The notes: a model not told the origin generated them from the letters alone. Positions 17,772 to 25,657 are shown, numbered from the stretch's first letter. The stretch: 64,000 nt of DNA from Pseudomonas marvdashtae (GCF_014268655.2 NZ_JABWQX020000008.1:1-64000), one strand, 5' to 3'. Program-made: numbers and translations.

Positions 17772-18250
17772 TCCGTGGCCTGTTGATCGGTTGTCTGCTG
17801 CTGCTCAGTGCCTGCTCCAGCCACGCGCCGCTGCCGGAACGTACGCTGACCCTGGCGCTGCCGCTGCAATTGCACATCGAACGGCAACTGGCCGGCCAAC
17901 GCCAGGATTGGTTACTGGTGATCCAGCGCGAAAACAGCGGGATCCGTTGGTCGATGATGGACCCGCTGGGCATCCCCCTGGCCCGCCAGCGCCTGGTCGA
18001 TGGCCAGTGGCAGGCCGACGGTTTGCTACCACCGAACGCCGAAGCCCGGGAGCTGTTCGCCGCGCTACTGTTCGCCCTGACGCCCGAAGCGGAGCTGGCC
18101 GGCAACTATCCCACCGCTCGGCAGCAGAGCACCCAGCGGACCCTCGATGCACGCTGGCAGGTGCGCTACGAGCAACCGCTGGACTTCGAACTGAGCCTGC
18201 CTGAAGGCCCGCATTACCGCATCACACCGTTGACCGAGAACGCCCCATGA
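17768..18250 (+). CDS. DUF3261-type outer-membrane lipoprotein (ApeN-like)
   Basis: A 160-residue lipoprotein with a short signal peptide and lipobox LSAC, Cys16; the residues after it (SS) avoid the inner-membrane retention signal, so outer-membrane sorting is expected. The body resembles DUF3261, a LolB-like family found in aryl polyene clusters, and would be the natural acceptor for cargo from the LolA-like carrier. The longer frame upstream is a shadow of the methyltransferase. Overlaps of four bases with both neighbours keep it in the operon. Confidence 0.87.
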   Translation: MIRGLLIGCLLLLSACSSHAPLPERTLTLALPLQLHIERQLAGQRQDWLLVIQRENSGIRWSMMDPLGIPLARQRLVDGQWQADGLLPPNAEARELFAALLFALTPEAELAGNYPTARQQSTQRTLDARWQVRYEQPLDFELSLPEGPHYRITPLTENAP

Positions 18251-19443
18251 CCGCCTATTTGAACGCCCTCGGGGTGATCTGCGCCCTGGGCCGAGACAAG
18301 CAAAGCGTCGCGCGCAACCTGTTTGCCGGCGATTGCTCGGGCCTGCGTGTCGAAGCCGGCTGGGTGCCTGAGCGGACGTTGCCGGTGGCTTCGGTGCCGG
18401 GTGAACTGGCCCCCATCCCGCAATGCTTGGTGGCACAGCGCAGCCGTAACAATCAACTGTTGCTCGAAGCCGGAATGCAGATTCGCCCCGAGATCGACCA
18501 GGCGATCAGTACCTATGGCCGCGCCCGCATCGGCATCGTCCTGGGCACCAGCACATCGGGCATCGATGAAGCCAGCCAGGGCATCGCCCACTATTTGCGC
18601 GAGCAGCGGTTCCCCGATGGGTACGACTACCAACAGCAGGAACTCAGCGCGCCGGCCAATTTCCTCTCCGACTGGCTTGGCCTGAGCGGTCCGTCCTATG
18701 TGATCTCTACTGCCTGCACCTCCAGCGCGCGAGCCTTGATGAGCGCTCGTCGCCTGTTGGACCTTGGCCTGTGCGATGCGGTGCTGTGCGGCGGCGTGGA
18801 CAGTTTGTGCAAGCTGACGCTCAACGGTTTCTCGGCACTGGAAGCGGTCTCCAGCGAACGCTGCAACCCGTTTTCGGTGAACCGCAGCGGTATCAACATC
18901 GGCGAGGCGGCGGTGCTGTTTCTCATGAGCAAGGCGCCAGGCGATGAGCATTCGATCGCCCTGCTCGGTGACGGCGCCAGTTCCGACGCGCACCACATTT
19001 CCGCACCCGAACCCAGTGGCCGCGGCGCCCGCCAAGCCATGGAAAAAGCCCTGCGCTGCGCGGGCCTGGACGCCAGCCAGATCGATTATCTGAACCTGCA
19101 CGGCACCGCCACGCAACATAACGACGCGATGGAAAGCCACGCGGTGGCCGGGCTGTTCTCAGCCGGCGTACCCTGCTCGTCGACCAAACCCATGACCGGC
19201 CACACCCTCGGCGCGGCCGGAGCGCTGGAAGCGGCGTTCTGCTGGTTGACCCTGAGCTCACAAAACCCCGACCAGGCACTGCCGCCGCATGTCTGGGACG
19301 GCCAAGCCGATCCCGACCTGCCGGCACTGCAATGGACCGACACCCGCGCCCGCCTGAACCCGACAACACCCCGTCGCCTGATGAGCAATTCATTTGCCTT
19401 CGGCGGCAACAACGTCAGCCTTATTATCGGAAACGCCCAATGA
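18247..19443 (+). CDS. beta-ketoacyl-ACP synthase (FabF-type, ApeO-like)
   Basis: A 398-residue full-length type II ketosynthase. The nucleophile is Cys157 in STACTSSARAL, and the two catalytic histidines are His285 in LNLHGTATQ and His319 in KPMTGHTLGAAGA. Together with the Cys-less chain-length factor encoded first in the operon it would form the elongating KS/CLF heterodimer that builds the conjugated chain from malonyl units; assignment of this enzyme, rather than the one at 20632, as the CLF partner is by analogy to E. coli gene order. It overlaps neighbouring genes by four bases on each side. Confidence 0.92.
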   Translation: MTAYLNALGVICALGRDKQSVARNLFAGDCSGLRVEAGWVPERTLPVASVPGELAPIPQCLVAQRSRNNQLLLEAGMQIRPEIDQAISTYGRARIGIVLGTSTSGIDEASQGIAHYLREQRFPDGYDYQQQELSAPANFLSDWLGLSGPSYVISTACTSSARALMSARRLLDLGLCDAVLCGGVDSLCKLTLNGFSALEAVSSERCNPFSVNRSGINIGEAAVLFLMSKAPGDEHSIALLGDGASSDAHHISAPEPSGRGARQAMEKALRCAGLDASQIDYLNLHGTATQHNDAMESHAVAGLFSAGVPCSSTKPMTGHTLGAAGALEAAFCWLTLSSQNPDQALPPHVWDGQADPDLPALQWTDTRARLNPTTPRRLMSNSFAFGGNNVSLIIGNAQ

Positions 19444-19907
19444 TTGACTGGCCGCTCGCCGAATTGCTGCCTCACGCAGGCGACATGATCCTCATCGACC
19501 GGATCCTGTCCTTCGATGACGAGCAGATCCACGCACTTGCCACCGTCAAGCCCGACGGTTTGTTCAACCGTGAAGACGGTGCGCTGCCGGCTTGGGTCGG
19601 CATTGAATTGATGGCCCAGAGCGTGGCGGCGTTTGCCGGTTGCCACGCACGCCGACGGGGCGGTTCCGTGGAACTGGGCTTCCTGCTCGGTACGCGCAAA
19701 TTCGAATGCAACGTCGAGTGTTTCCCCCTCGGCACAGAACTGGCCATCCACGGCCTGCGCTCCCTGGAAGACGACAACGGCATGGGTGTGTTCGAATGCC
19801 ATATTCGCGCACCCGGCATCCACGCTACCGCGCGCCTGAATGTGTTCCGTCCGCCCCATGCCGCCCAGTACCTCAACGAACCGTCCGCAACAGGAACCCA
19901 GCCATGA
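19440..19907 (+). CDS. hotdog 3-hydroxyacyl-ACP dehydratase (ApeP-like)
   Basis: A 155-residue COG4706-type hotdog dehydratase, beginning WPLAELLPHAGDMILIDRI, with the family pattern LPAWVGIELMAQSVAAFAG. It is the second dehydratase of the operon besides the domain at the end of the ligase. Both types occur in aryl polyene systems and together introduce the double bonds. The start at 19440 overlaps the ketosynthase stop by four bases; the upstream part of the open frame is a shadow. Confidence 0.9.
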   Translation: MIDWPLAELLPHAGDMILIDRILSFDDEQIHALATVKPDGLFNREDGALPAWVGIELMAQSVAAFAGCHARRRGGSVELGFLLGTRKFECNVECFPLGTELAIHGLRSLEDDNGMGVFECHIRAPGIHATARLNVFRPPHAAQYLNEPSATGTQP

Positions 19908-20632
19908 CTGAATCCATACTGGTCACCGGCTCCAGCCGTGGCATCGGCCGCGCCATCGCCTTGCGCCTGGCCCAGGCCGGGCATGACATTGTATTGCACT
20001 GCCGCAGCGGTCGCGCCGAGGCCGAAGCCGTCCTGGCGCAGATATTGGCCCTGGGTCGAAATGCCCGGGTGCTGCAATTCGACGTGTCCGATCGCGCCGC
20101 ATGCAAGGCCATCCTTGAGGCCGACGTCGAAACCCACGGCGCCTATTACGGCGTGGTGCTCAACGCCGGCCTGACCCGCGATGGCGCCTTCCCGGCCCTG
20201 AGCGAGGACGACTGGGATGTGGTGATGCGCACCAACCTCGACGGTTTCTACAACGTGCTGCACCCAGTGATGATGCCGATGATCCGTCGTCGCGCCGCTG
20301 GACGAATCGTCTGCATCACCTCGGTTTCCGGGCTGATCGGCAATCGCGGCCAGGTCAACTACAGCGCGTCGAAGGCCGGGTTGATCGGCGCGGCCAAGGC
20401 GTTGGCAATCGAGCTGGGCAAGCGCAAGATCACCGTCAACTGCGTCGCGCCGGGCTTGATCGACACCGCCATGCTTGATGAAAACGTACCCGTGGAAGAA
20501 TTGATGAAAATGATCCCCGCCCAGCGCATGGGCACCCCGGAAGAAGTGGCTGGCGCGGTGAACTTCCTGATGTCCGCCGAAGCGGCCTACATCACCCGGC
20601 AAGTCCTCGCCGTCAACGGAGGCTTGTGCTGA
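19904..20632 (+). CDS. 3-oxoacyl-ACP reductase (FabG family, ApeQ-like)
   Basis: A 242-residue short-chain dehydrogenase/reductase with the NADP-binding TGSSRGIGRA motif at residues 8-17, NAGLTRDGAF, and the catalytic YxxxK as Tyr153 and Lys157 in NYSASKAG. It should reduce the 3-keto group after each condensation using NADPH. The sequence is close to housekeeping FabG, and the operon context rather than any residue marks it as the polyene enzyme. ATG at 19904 overlaps the dehydratase stop; its own stop overlaps the next start. Confidence 0.93.
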   Translation: MTESILVTGSSRGIGRAIALRLAQAGHDIVLHCRSGRAEAEAVLAQILALGRNARVLQFDVSDRAACKAILEADVETHGAYYGVVLNAGLTRDGAFPALSEDDWDVVMRTNLDGFYNVLHPVMMPMIRRRAAGRIVCITSVSGLIGNRGQVNYSASKAGLIGAAKALAIELGKRKITVNCVAPGLIDTAMLDENVPVEELMKMIPAQRMGTPEEVAGAVNFLMSAEAAYITRQVLAVNGGLC

Positions 20633-21858
20633 TGAAGCGCGTTGTCGTCACCGGCATGTCCGGCATCACCTCGATTGGCAGCGACTGGGACACCATCGCC
20701 GCCAACTTCGCCGCCAACCGCAGCGGCATCCGGCGCATGCATGAGTGGGACCGCTTCACCGAGCTGAACACCCGGCTGGCCGGACCTATCGATGACTATC
20801 AGGTGCCCGCTCACTGGACCCGCAAGCAACTGCGCAGCATGGGCCGGGTTTCGCGCTTGGCCGTGGGCTCGGCGGAGCAGGCCCTGGCCGACGCCGGGCT
20901 GCTGGGCGATCCGTCGATCAAGGATGGGCGCATGGGCGTGTCCTGCGGTTCGTCGACCGGCAGCACCGACGAGATCAAGGCATTCGGCAACATGCTGCTC
21001 AACAGCGTCGCCGAAGGGCTGAACGCCAACTCCTATGTGCGCATGATGCCCCACACCACGGCGGCCAATATCAGCATCTTCTTCGGGCTGACCGGACGGC
21101 TTATCCCCACGTCCAGCGCTTGCACCAGTGGCAGCCATGGTATTGGCTACGCCTATGAAGCGATCAAGTTCGGTCGCCTGCCGTTGATGCTCGCCGGCGG
21201 CGCGGAGGAACTGTGCCCGACCGAAGCAATGGTGTTCGATGCGCTCTACGCCACCAGCCTGAAAAACGACGCACCGCAAACCAGCCCACGCCCCTACGAC
21301 AAGGGCCGCGACGGACTCGTGATTGGTGAAGGCGCCGGCATGCTGGTACTTGAAGACCTTGAGCACGCCTTGGCCCGCGGCGCACGGATCCATGCTGAAA
21401 TCGTCGGTTTCGGCAGCAACGCCGACGGCCAACACGCCACCCGCCCCGAATTGAGCACCATGCGCCGCGCCATGGAGCTGGCCCTGGAAGACGCCGGCCT
21501 CGAACCGTCCGCGATCGGCTACGTCAACGGCCACGGCACCGCCACCGAGCAGGGCGATATTGCCGAGACCCTGGCCACCAGCAGCCTGTTTGGCGAACAC
21601 ATGCCCATCAGTTCGCAGAAAAGCTTTCTCGGCCATACCTTGGGCGCGTGCGGCGCGCTGGAGTCCTGGTTCAGCATCGAGATGATGAACCGCGACCTGT
21701 ACGTGCACACCTTCAACCTCGATGAAGTCGACCCCGAATGCGGCAAACTCGATTACCTGCGCAATGAGTTCCGCTCGTTGAGCAATGAATACGTGATGAA
21801 CAATAATTTTGCCTTTGGCGGGGTCAACACTTCGCTGATCTTCCGCCGCTGGCACTGA
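20632..21858 (+). CDS. beta-ketoacyl-ACP synthase (ApeR-like)
   Basis: A 408-residue second full ketosynthase: Cys164 in SSACTSGSHGIG, His301 in VNGHGTATEQ and His335 in KSFLGHTLGACGALE. In the E. coli system the corresponding enzyme is proposed to start chain building. The ATG at 20632 is used because GGAGG lies nine bases upstream; the GTG at 20626 is too near to that site. Stop and start share a base with the reductase gene (TGATG). It is followed by the last small gene of the operon. Confidence 0.92.
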   Translation: MKRVVVTGMSGITSIGSDWDTIAANFAANRSGIRRMHEWDRFTELNTRLAGPIDDYQVPAHWTRKQLRSMGRVSRLAVGSAEQALADAGLLGDPSIKDGRMGVSCGSSTGSTDEIKAFGNMLLNSVAEGLNANSYVRMMPHTTAANISIFFGLTGRLIPTSSACTSGSHGIGYAYEAIKFGRLPLMLAGGAEELCPTEAMVFDALYATSLKNDAPQTSPRPYDKGRDGLVIGEGAGMLVLEDLEHALARGARIHAEIVGFGSNADGQHATRPELSTMRRAMELALEDAGLEPSAIGYVNGHGTATEQGDIAETLATSSLFGEHMPISSQKSFLGHTLGACGALESWFSIEMMNRDLYVHTFNLDEVDPECGKLDYLRNEFRSLSNEYVMNNNFAFGGVNTSLIFRRWH

Positions 21859-21888
21859 TTCTCGTTAGCTCTGGTCAAGGAGACCATT

Positions 21889-22335
21889 ATGTCGTTGAAG
21901 AAAATCGCCGTAACCGCCGCCCTGTTGCTCAGCACCCTGCCAAGCCTCAGCCAGGCCCGTGATACCGCGCTGTTCCTGCCGTTCGACAAAGTCGTCGCCG
22001 AAGCCATCCGCACCGGCAAGATCGACGGCAGCGTGAAGTTCTACCTGGCCGGCAACAAACCGGCCGGCAACGTCACCGTGGTCAGCCCTGGCGCGGTCAC
22101 CAACAAGAAAACCAACGCGTTCAACAAGTCTGATGAAGTGGCTTGCGAATGGGTGCTGCAATCGGCGCTGATCAGCCTGCACCAGGCCGCCAAGAATGCC
22201 GGCGCCAACGCCGTCACCAACATCGTCAGCTTCTACAAGAGCAACGAACGCAAGGACCCGACTACCTATGAATGCCACGCGGGCGCGATCATGGCGGGCG
22301 TTGCGTTGAAAGGGGATTTGGCGAAGGTGCAATAG
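21889..22335 (+). CDS. exported small protein at end of APE operon
   Basis: A 148-residue protein with a clear signal peptide (LKKIAVTAALLLSTLPSLSQA, cleavage after Ala24) and a mature domain with the segment GANAVTNIVSFYKSNERKD, reminiscent of the small YbjQ-like alpha/beta fold where SGANAV is typical. Two Cys residues in ACEW and YECHAG could form a disulfide. Proteins like this at the end of polyene clusters are often labelled excinuclease ATPase subunit in databases, which the sequence does not support because there is no ATPase motif. Function unknown. AAGGAG nine bases upstream supports the start. Confidence 0.82.
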   Translation: MSLKKIAVTAALLLSTLPSLSQARDTALFLPFDKVVAEAIRTGKIDGSVKFYLAGNKPAGNVTVVSPGAVTNKKTNAFNKSDEVACEWVLQSALISLHQAAKNAGANAVTNIVSFYKSNERKDPTTYECHAGAIMAGVALKGDLAKVQ

Positions 22336-22349
22336 ACCTCGCATTCCCC

Positions 22350-22390
22350 GTGGCGAGGGAGCTTGCTCCCGCTGGGCTGCGCAGCAGCCC
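22350..22390 (+). repeat. REP palindrome
   Basis: A pseudomonad REP unit starting GTGGCGAGGGAGC and ending in the GGGCTGC/GCAGCCC stem, 14 bases after the last polyene gene. The same arm sequence recurs at 33842, inverted near 33941, at 63864 and inverted at 63954, so it is a family dispersed in this genome. Confidence 0.85.
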
Positions 22391-22396
22391 TTTTTT
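22374..22396 (+). terminator. intrinsic terminator inside the REP element
   Basis: GGGCTGC, a GCA loop and GCAGCCC form a perfect 7-bp stem, followed at once by six T residues (22391-22396). It lies 38 bases past the last stop of the APE operon and would end that transcript. Confidence 0.75.
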
Positions 22397-22536
22397 ACGG
22401 GTGCGTTGCCTGAAACAGTTTTCCAATCGCAGGCAAACTCAGAAAACGAACCACCGTATTTCCGATATTTCCCACACCAAAGAGCTTGAATTTCGCGCTA
22501 GGGTCGCCTTCCCAACCATAAGCCGGAATTTTAGGG

Positions 22537-23241
22537 ATGAAGGAAATGCCCAAGAAAGCAGTGATCGTCTTCAGCGGCGGTCAAGACTCAACCACCTGCC
22601 TGATTCATGCCTTACCGATGTATGACGAAATACACTGCATCACCTTCGATTACGGCCAGCGCCATCGTGCAGAAATCGAAGTGGCGCGACAGCTTTGCAA
22701 AAAATTTGGCGTCGCGGCCCATAAGGTATTGGACACCTCGCTGCTGAATGAACTGGCCGTCAGCAGCTTGACCCGGGACAACATCCCAGTCCCGAATGTC
22801 AGCAATGCCGCCCACGGTGTACCCAGCACCTTTGTCCCAGGGCGCAACATCCTGTTTTTAACCTTGGCTTCGATTTACGCCTATCAAGTGGGCGCCGAAA
22901 CTGTCATCACCGGTGTCTGCGAAACCGACTTCTCAGGCTACCCGGACTGTCGCGATCAGTTCGTCAGGCTCCTGAACAATGCCATCGAAACAGGCATGGA
23001 TTACAAACTGCGCATTGAGACGCCGCTCATGTGGCTCGACAAGGCAGAAACCTGGGCGCTGGCCGATCATCATCAACAACTGGAAGTGATCAGGCACCAC
23101 ACCCTGTCCTGCTACAACGGCATACAAGGAAGTGGCTGCAGGGAATGTGATGCCTGCCATCTGCGTGCCAGGGGTTTGGAACAGTTTCTCGAAAACAAGG
23201 TAGGAACCATGACCCGCCTGAAAGAGAAACTGGCGCTGTAG
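22537..23241 (+). CDS. queC: 7-cyano-7-deazaguanine synthase QueC (enterobacterial-type)
   Basis: A 234-residue ATP-dependent ligase that converts 7-carboxy-7-deazaguanine to preQ0 in queuosine synthesis. The PP-loop SGGQDST is at residues 13-19 and the zinc site is Cys192, Cys201, Cys204 and Cys207. By memory it is much closer to E. coli QueC ([41 protein letters not shown]) than to the version pseudomonads carry by tol-pal, suggesting an extra, transferred copy. No queD, queE or queF lies nearby. It faces a VUT/YhhQ-type transporter and its regulator. No preQ1 riboswitch was seen upstream. Confidence 0.92.
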   Translation: MKEMPKKAVIVFSGGQDSTTCLIHALPMYDEIHCITFDYGQRHRAEIEVARQLCKKFGVAAHKVLDTSLLNELAVSSLTRDNIPVPNVSNAAHGVPSTFVPGRNILFLTLASIYAYQVGAETVITGVCETDFSGYPDCRDQFVRLLNNAIETGMDYKLRIETPLMWLDKAETWALADHHQQLEVIRHHTLSCYNGIQGSGCRECDACHLRARGLEQFLENKVGTMTRLKEKLAL

Positions 23242-23259
23242 GTATAGGGCAGCTCGAAG

Positions 23260-23288
23260 GGGATGGGTTATCGGAGATTACCCATCCC
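23260..23288. terminator. hairpin between convergent queC and transporter genes
   Basis: GGGATGGGT and ACCCATCCC form a perfect 9-bp stem with an 11-base loop between the two convergent stops. There is no strong T tract on either side, so its use as a terminator is plausible but not certain. Confidence 0.5.
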
Positions 23289-23295
23289 GCCCATT

Positions 23296-24174
23296 TCAAG
23301 CAGGTTGGACGTTAGTGATATAACGCTTGAACAATGACCTCGCCCCATAAGCGGGGAGGATATTGAATAGAGCGAAGCAAATTTTTATTGCTATCTGCAC
23401 ATATATTATACTCAACAGCTCAGCGTTTCCCATCTTTCCATAAAAGGCGATAAAACAGAAAATAAAACTATCGAGAATAACCGCAAAAAAAGTACTGACA
23501 AACACTCTCAGAAATAAAAACCTAGAATTTGTAAGCCTCTTTATCTTGCTCAACAAATAAGAGTTAACGTACTCCGAAAACAGAAAAGAAACCGAAGACG
23601 CTATTAATGCAGCTGACACATGAGTAACAACTTCCCCATAATGCGCATCCAACTTCCAACCCGTCAACCCGGGAAGCCAATTGGTAAAACTCAGTAGCGC
23701 AAGGATAAAAGCATTACTTACAAAAGCAAGCAATATCGCCTTCCTTGCAAGCCTAAGCCCATAGAACTCATTAAGCAGATCCACGATGAGAAATGTCAAC
23801 GGATATAAAAAAAGCCCTGGAGTCACAACAATATCAAACAGTTCTATATGGACCAGCTTCGCCGCAGCAACATTGGTGAAGATATAGAGCCCGAACAGCA
23901 TTAAGTTCAGCACCACATAGGCCATCCAAGACCGCTCATGACGATCGCTGACTTCATAAGCAGTCACCGCGCTACCGCCAGAATAAAACTTCCTGTAAAT
24001 ATCCTTAATTTCAACCTTATTCAAATTATCTACAATCTCACTTCCCACCAACTCGTTTAGCTTTACTTTTATCACCTTCCCGGTCGTCATCACCATAATG
24101 ATCGCAAGCTTTTTGTTTCTCTCAAAACCCAAGAGCTTGTATTTATCATTCTCAATCTCCACACTATTGGCCAT
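23296..24174 (-). CDS. VUT/YhhQ-family queuosine precursor transporter with N-terminal extension
   Basis: A 292-residue protein. From about residue 90 on it is a six-helix membrane protein resembling the VUT family (SWMAYVVLNLMLFGLYIFTNVAAAKLV, VTPGLFLYPLTFLIVDLLNEFYG), of which YhhQ imports preQ0 and preQ1. Residues 1-88 are a soluble Lys- and Asp-rich domain absent from E. coli YhhQ (about 220 residues), with no recognised fold. A GGAGGAG site six bases before ATG 24174 fixes the start. It overlaps the XRE gene by 11 bases and converges on queC, which supports a shared 7-deazapurine theme. Codon use is A/T-rich compared with the surroundings. Confidence 0.85.
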   Translation of the reverse strand: MANSVEIENDKYKLLGFERNKKLAIIMVMTTGKVIKVKLNELVGSEIVDNLNKVEIKDIYRKFYSGGSAVTAYEVSDRHERSWMAYVVLNLMLFGLYIFTNVAAAKLVHIELFDIVVTPGLFLYPLTFLIVDLLNEFYGLRLARKAILLAFVSNAFILALLSFTNWLPGLTGWKLDAHYGEVVTHVSAALIASSVSFLFSEYVNSYLLSKIKRLTNSRFLFLRVFVSTFFAVILDSFIFCFIAFYGKMGNAELLSIIYVQIAIKICFALFNILPAYGARSLFKRYITNVQPA

Positions 24175-24763
24175 TGAATCGCTCCTCCACCACTTCACCT
24201 ATTACCAAAGCCACATCAGAATCAAAACCAGGCTCACTAACAACAAATAATTTTTTAGTCGCCCTGCTGTAGACGAGTTTTTCCCCTGAATTACTCGCTC
24301 CACCTTTCCTCACCACTAATAAGTCTCCCCGGTCATACACGCCGCTAATATCCTTCTCCAGAAGGACGCCAATCAAATTGCTGGCCGCGCCAAAGTAGTA
24401 GGTCAACGGATTGGCCACCACCAGCTCACCAATTCTTTTGCCCAGGCTGTCGACCAATTGACTCTCTCTTATAATAGGAACCGCCGCCGGATTCATATTT
24501 CCATATAACGAAGCGCTGCTTTCTATGACCTCCCGCCCTTCCAGGTCCACCGTTTCTATTTCCTTATAAGACACCCCGAAAAAATCGGATATCTTTTGAA
24601 TAGTCGACTGCTGGACATTAACAACCCTACCTTCAAGGATATTATAAATAGTCGTTCGAGTCAGACCACTGGCACTGCACAATGACAGCCGTGTTTCACC
24701 TCGACTCCTGATAAGATACTTGATGTTATTTTTTAGTTGTTCTGTTCTATCTTTCTTATACAT
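24164..24763 (-). CDS. XRE-family regulator with S24-like C-terminal domain
   Basis: A 199-residue two-domain regulator. Residues 5-60 form a Cro/CI-type helix-turn-helix (SASGLTRTTIYNILEGRVVNV). The C-terminal half, with VYDRGDLLVVRKG and VALVIGEVVEE, resembles the LexA/CI S24 fold used for dimerisation, but I see no Ser/Lys self-cleavage pair, so it may instead sense a ligand. It is translationally coupled to the downstream transporter and probably controls that gene and perhaps queC. The Met at 24763 is preferred; nine further upstream residues are possible. Base composition is A/T-rich, as for the transporter. Confidence 0.85.
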   Translation of the reverse strand: MYKKDRTEQLKNNIKYLIRSRGETRLSLCSASGLTRTTIYNILEGRVVNVQQSTIQKISDFFGVSYKEIETVDLEGREVIESSASLYGNMNPAAVPIIRESQLVDSLGKRIGELVVANPLTYYFGAASNLIGVLLEKDISGVYDRGDLLVVRKGGASNSGEKLVYSRATKKLFVVSEPGFDSDVALVIGEVVEERFNGQ

Positions 24764-25165
24764 ACACACCCACCCTTTCCTTAAAACCACCCTCGACCAC
24801 GCGCCTAGGCGAGTCCGAGCCGGTGGCTTTCGCCAGGCTGCATCCTACACACCCCGATCATGAGAAAAAACAATACAGTCAAATAGTCGATAATTGGTGA
24901 ATTGCAACCACTGCTAGATCCTCGTCACAAAATCACAAATCACGGATATAACCCTACAAACAAAAATGAAAATTCTTACAGACAATTACGCAACACCCAA
25001 ACAATCACACCGATCCAACTAACATCGGAAGCATTTATTTACATAGATGTTCAGAAATATGATTAATCCAGCAAAATTTTCTGGTAATAAATCAGGCCTA
25101 GCCACCACCTCATGAGGCGGATCGCTTGATATTGGCGAGTTCATAACCGAGCAAGGAGCTTCAGA
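24764..25165. other. 402-base A/T-rich intergenic region
   Basis: No gene was found. It should contain the leftward promoter of the XRE-transporter pair and the rightward promoter of the DUF6124-type gene. Two imperfect palindromes are visible: 25068-25084 (CCAG...CTGG around an A/T core) and 25105-25120 (CCACCTCATGAGGCGG, one mismatch). Either could be an operator; neither matches a site I can name. Confidence 0.5.
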
Positions 25166-25492
25166 ATGCAAAAGGTCATCCCAAACGCCACGGAATCACA
25201 GGATGTTTCTACCGTCGACACACATCAAGAACACCCAGAATGCATTAGTCGAGTCTTTACTGTCCTCCCCAACATCGATACCCAATCCCTGCTCTGCCAC
25301 GCCAGCGAAACCCTCGCCTCCCTGAACGTCATGTCCACCGACCTCGCCGGCGAGCTGCAAGGCGCAAACCGCAGCATGGCAATGGCCCTTCAACAACTGA
25401 CAGAGCTTGGCGAGCTGCTGGTCAATCGTGCTTTGGAGAACCTGGAGCCCCCCGTAGGCACGCCGGACGCTTCGTTAAACAATCAACGTTAA
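25166..25492 (+). CDS. DUF6124-type small protein
   Basis: A 108-residue protein with a disordered N-terminal third followed by the pattern VLPNIDTQSLLCHASETLASLNVMSTDLA and a helix QLTELGELLVNRALE. This matches my memory of the Pseudomonas-specific DUF6124 family, whose members are numerous per genome and of unknown function. It is helical, with no signal or membrane segment. The start is supported by AAGGAG eight bases upstream. An A/T-rich leader with palindromes precedes it, and a 44-codon ORF follows four bases after its stop. Confidence 0.8.
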   Translation: MQKVIPNATESQDVSTVDTHQEHPECISRVFTVLPNIDTQSLLCHASETLASLNVMSTDLAGELQGANRSMAMALQQLTELGELLVNRALENLEPPVGTPDASLNNQR

Positions 25493-25495
25493 CTC

Positions 25496-25630
25496 TTGAA
25501 CCCCGAAAACCTGGTGTTCGAAGAGGGTGCCTACAGTGAATTGGCTCGCTTGCCGGTGATCTCTTTGCATGAGGGCTGCGATTTGCTGGATGTCGTCGGT
25601 CGACGCTTGCAGGCGCAAGTCGCAACCTGA
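25496..25630 (+). CDS. possible 44-residue ORF following the DUF6124-type gene
   Basis: In a stretch otherwise without a gene, the frame from TTG 25496 to TGA 25628 has Pseudomonas-like codon use and encodes NPENLVFEEGAYSELARLP followed by VISLHEGCDLLDVVGRRLQ and a short tail. It starts four bases after the DUF6124-type stop. The GCDLLDVV part is loosely like small Pseudomonas DUF3077-type proteins, in which a hydrophobic strand is followed by a helix. There is no clear ribosome binding site, so it may be a decayed C-terminal remnant rather than a live gene. Short length makes the call weak. Confidence 0.3.
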   Translation: MNPENLVFEEGAYSELARLPVISLHEGCDLLDVVGRRLQAQVAT

Positions 25631-25636
25631 CAGAAG

Positions 25637-25657
25637 AAAAGGCGCCTTGCGGCGCCC
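25637..25657 (-). terminator. intrinsic terminator of the 25720-26241 gene
   Basis: On the minus strand GGCGCC, GCAA and GGCGCC form a 6-bp GC stem followed by TTTTCTTCT, 63 bases past the stop. On the + strand the hairpin is followed by a weaker pyrimidine run, so it may serve both directions. Confidence 0.6.

Noticed and set aside
22337..22400. Candidate CRISPR-like or att repeat
   Set aside because: The palindrome is a REP unit with no spacers or direct repeats around it.
22397..22536. preQ1 riboswitch ahead of queC
   Set aside because: The leader was read for the preQ1-I stem and A-rich tail and nothing convincing was found.
22537..24763. Qat or CBASS-type defence system built on a QueC-like protein
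   Set aside because: Known systems of this sort need other partners (for example an ATPase, TatD-like nuclease or cyclase), none of which is present; the QueC here looks like a normal enzyme with complete motifs.
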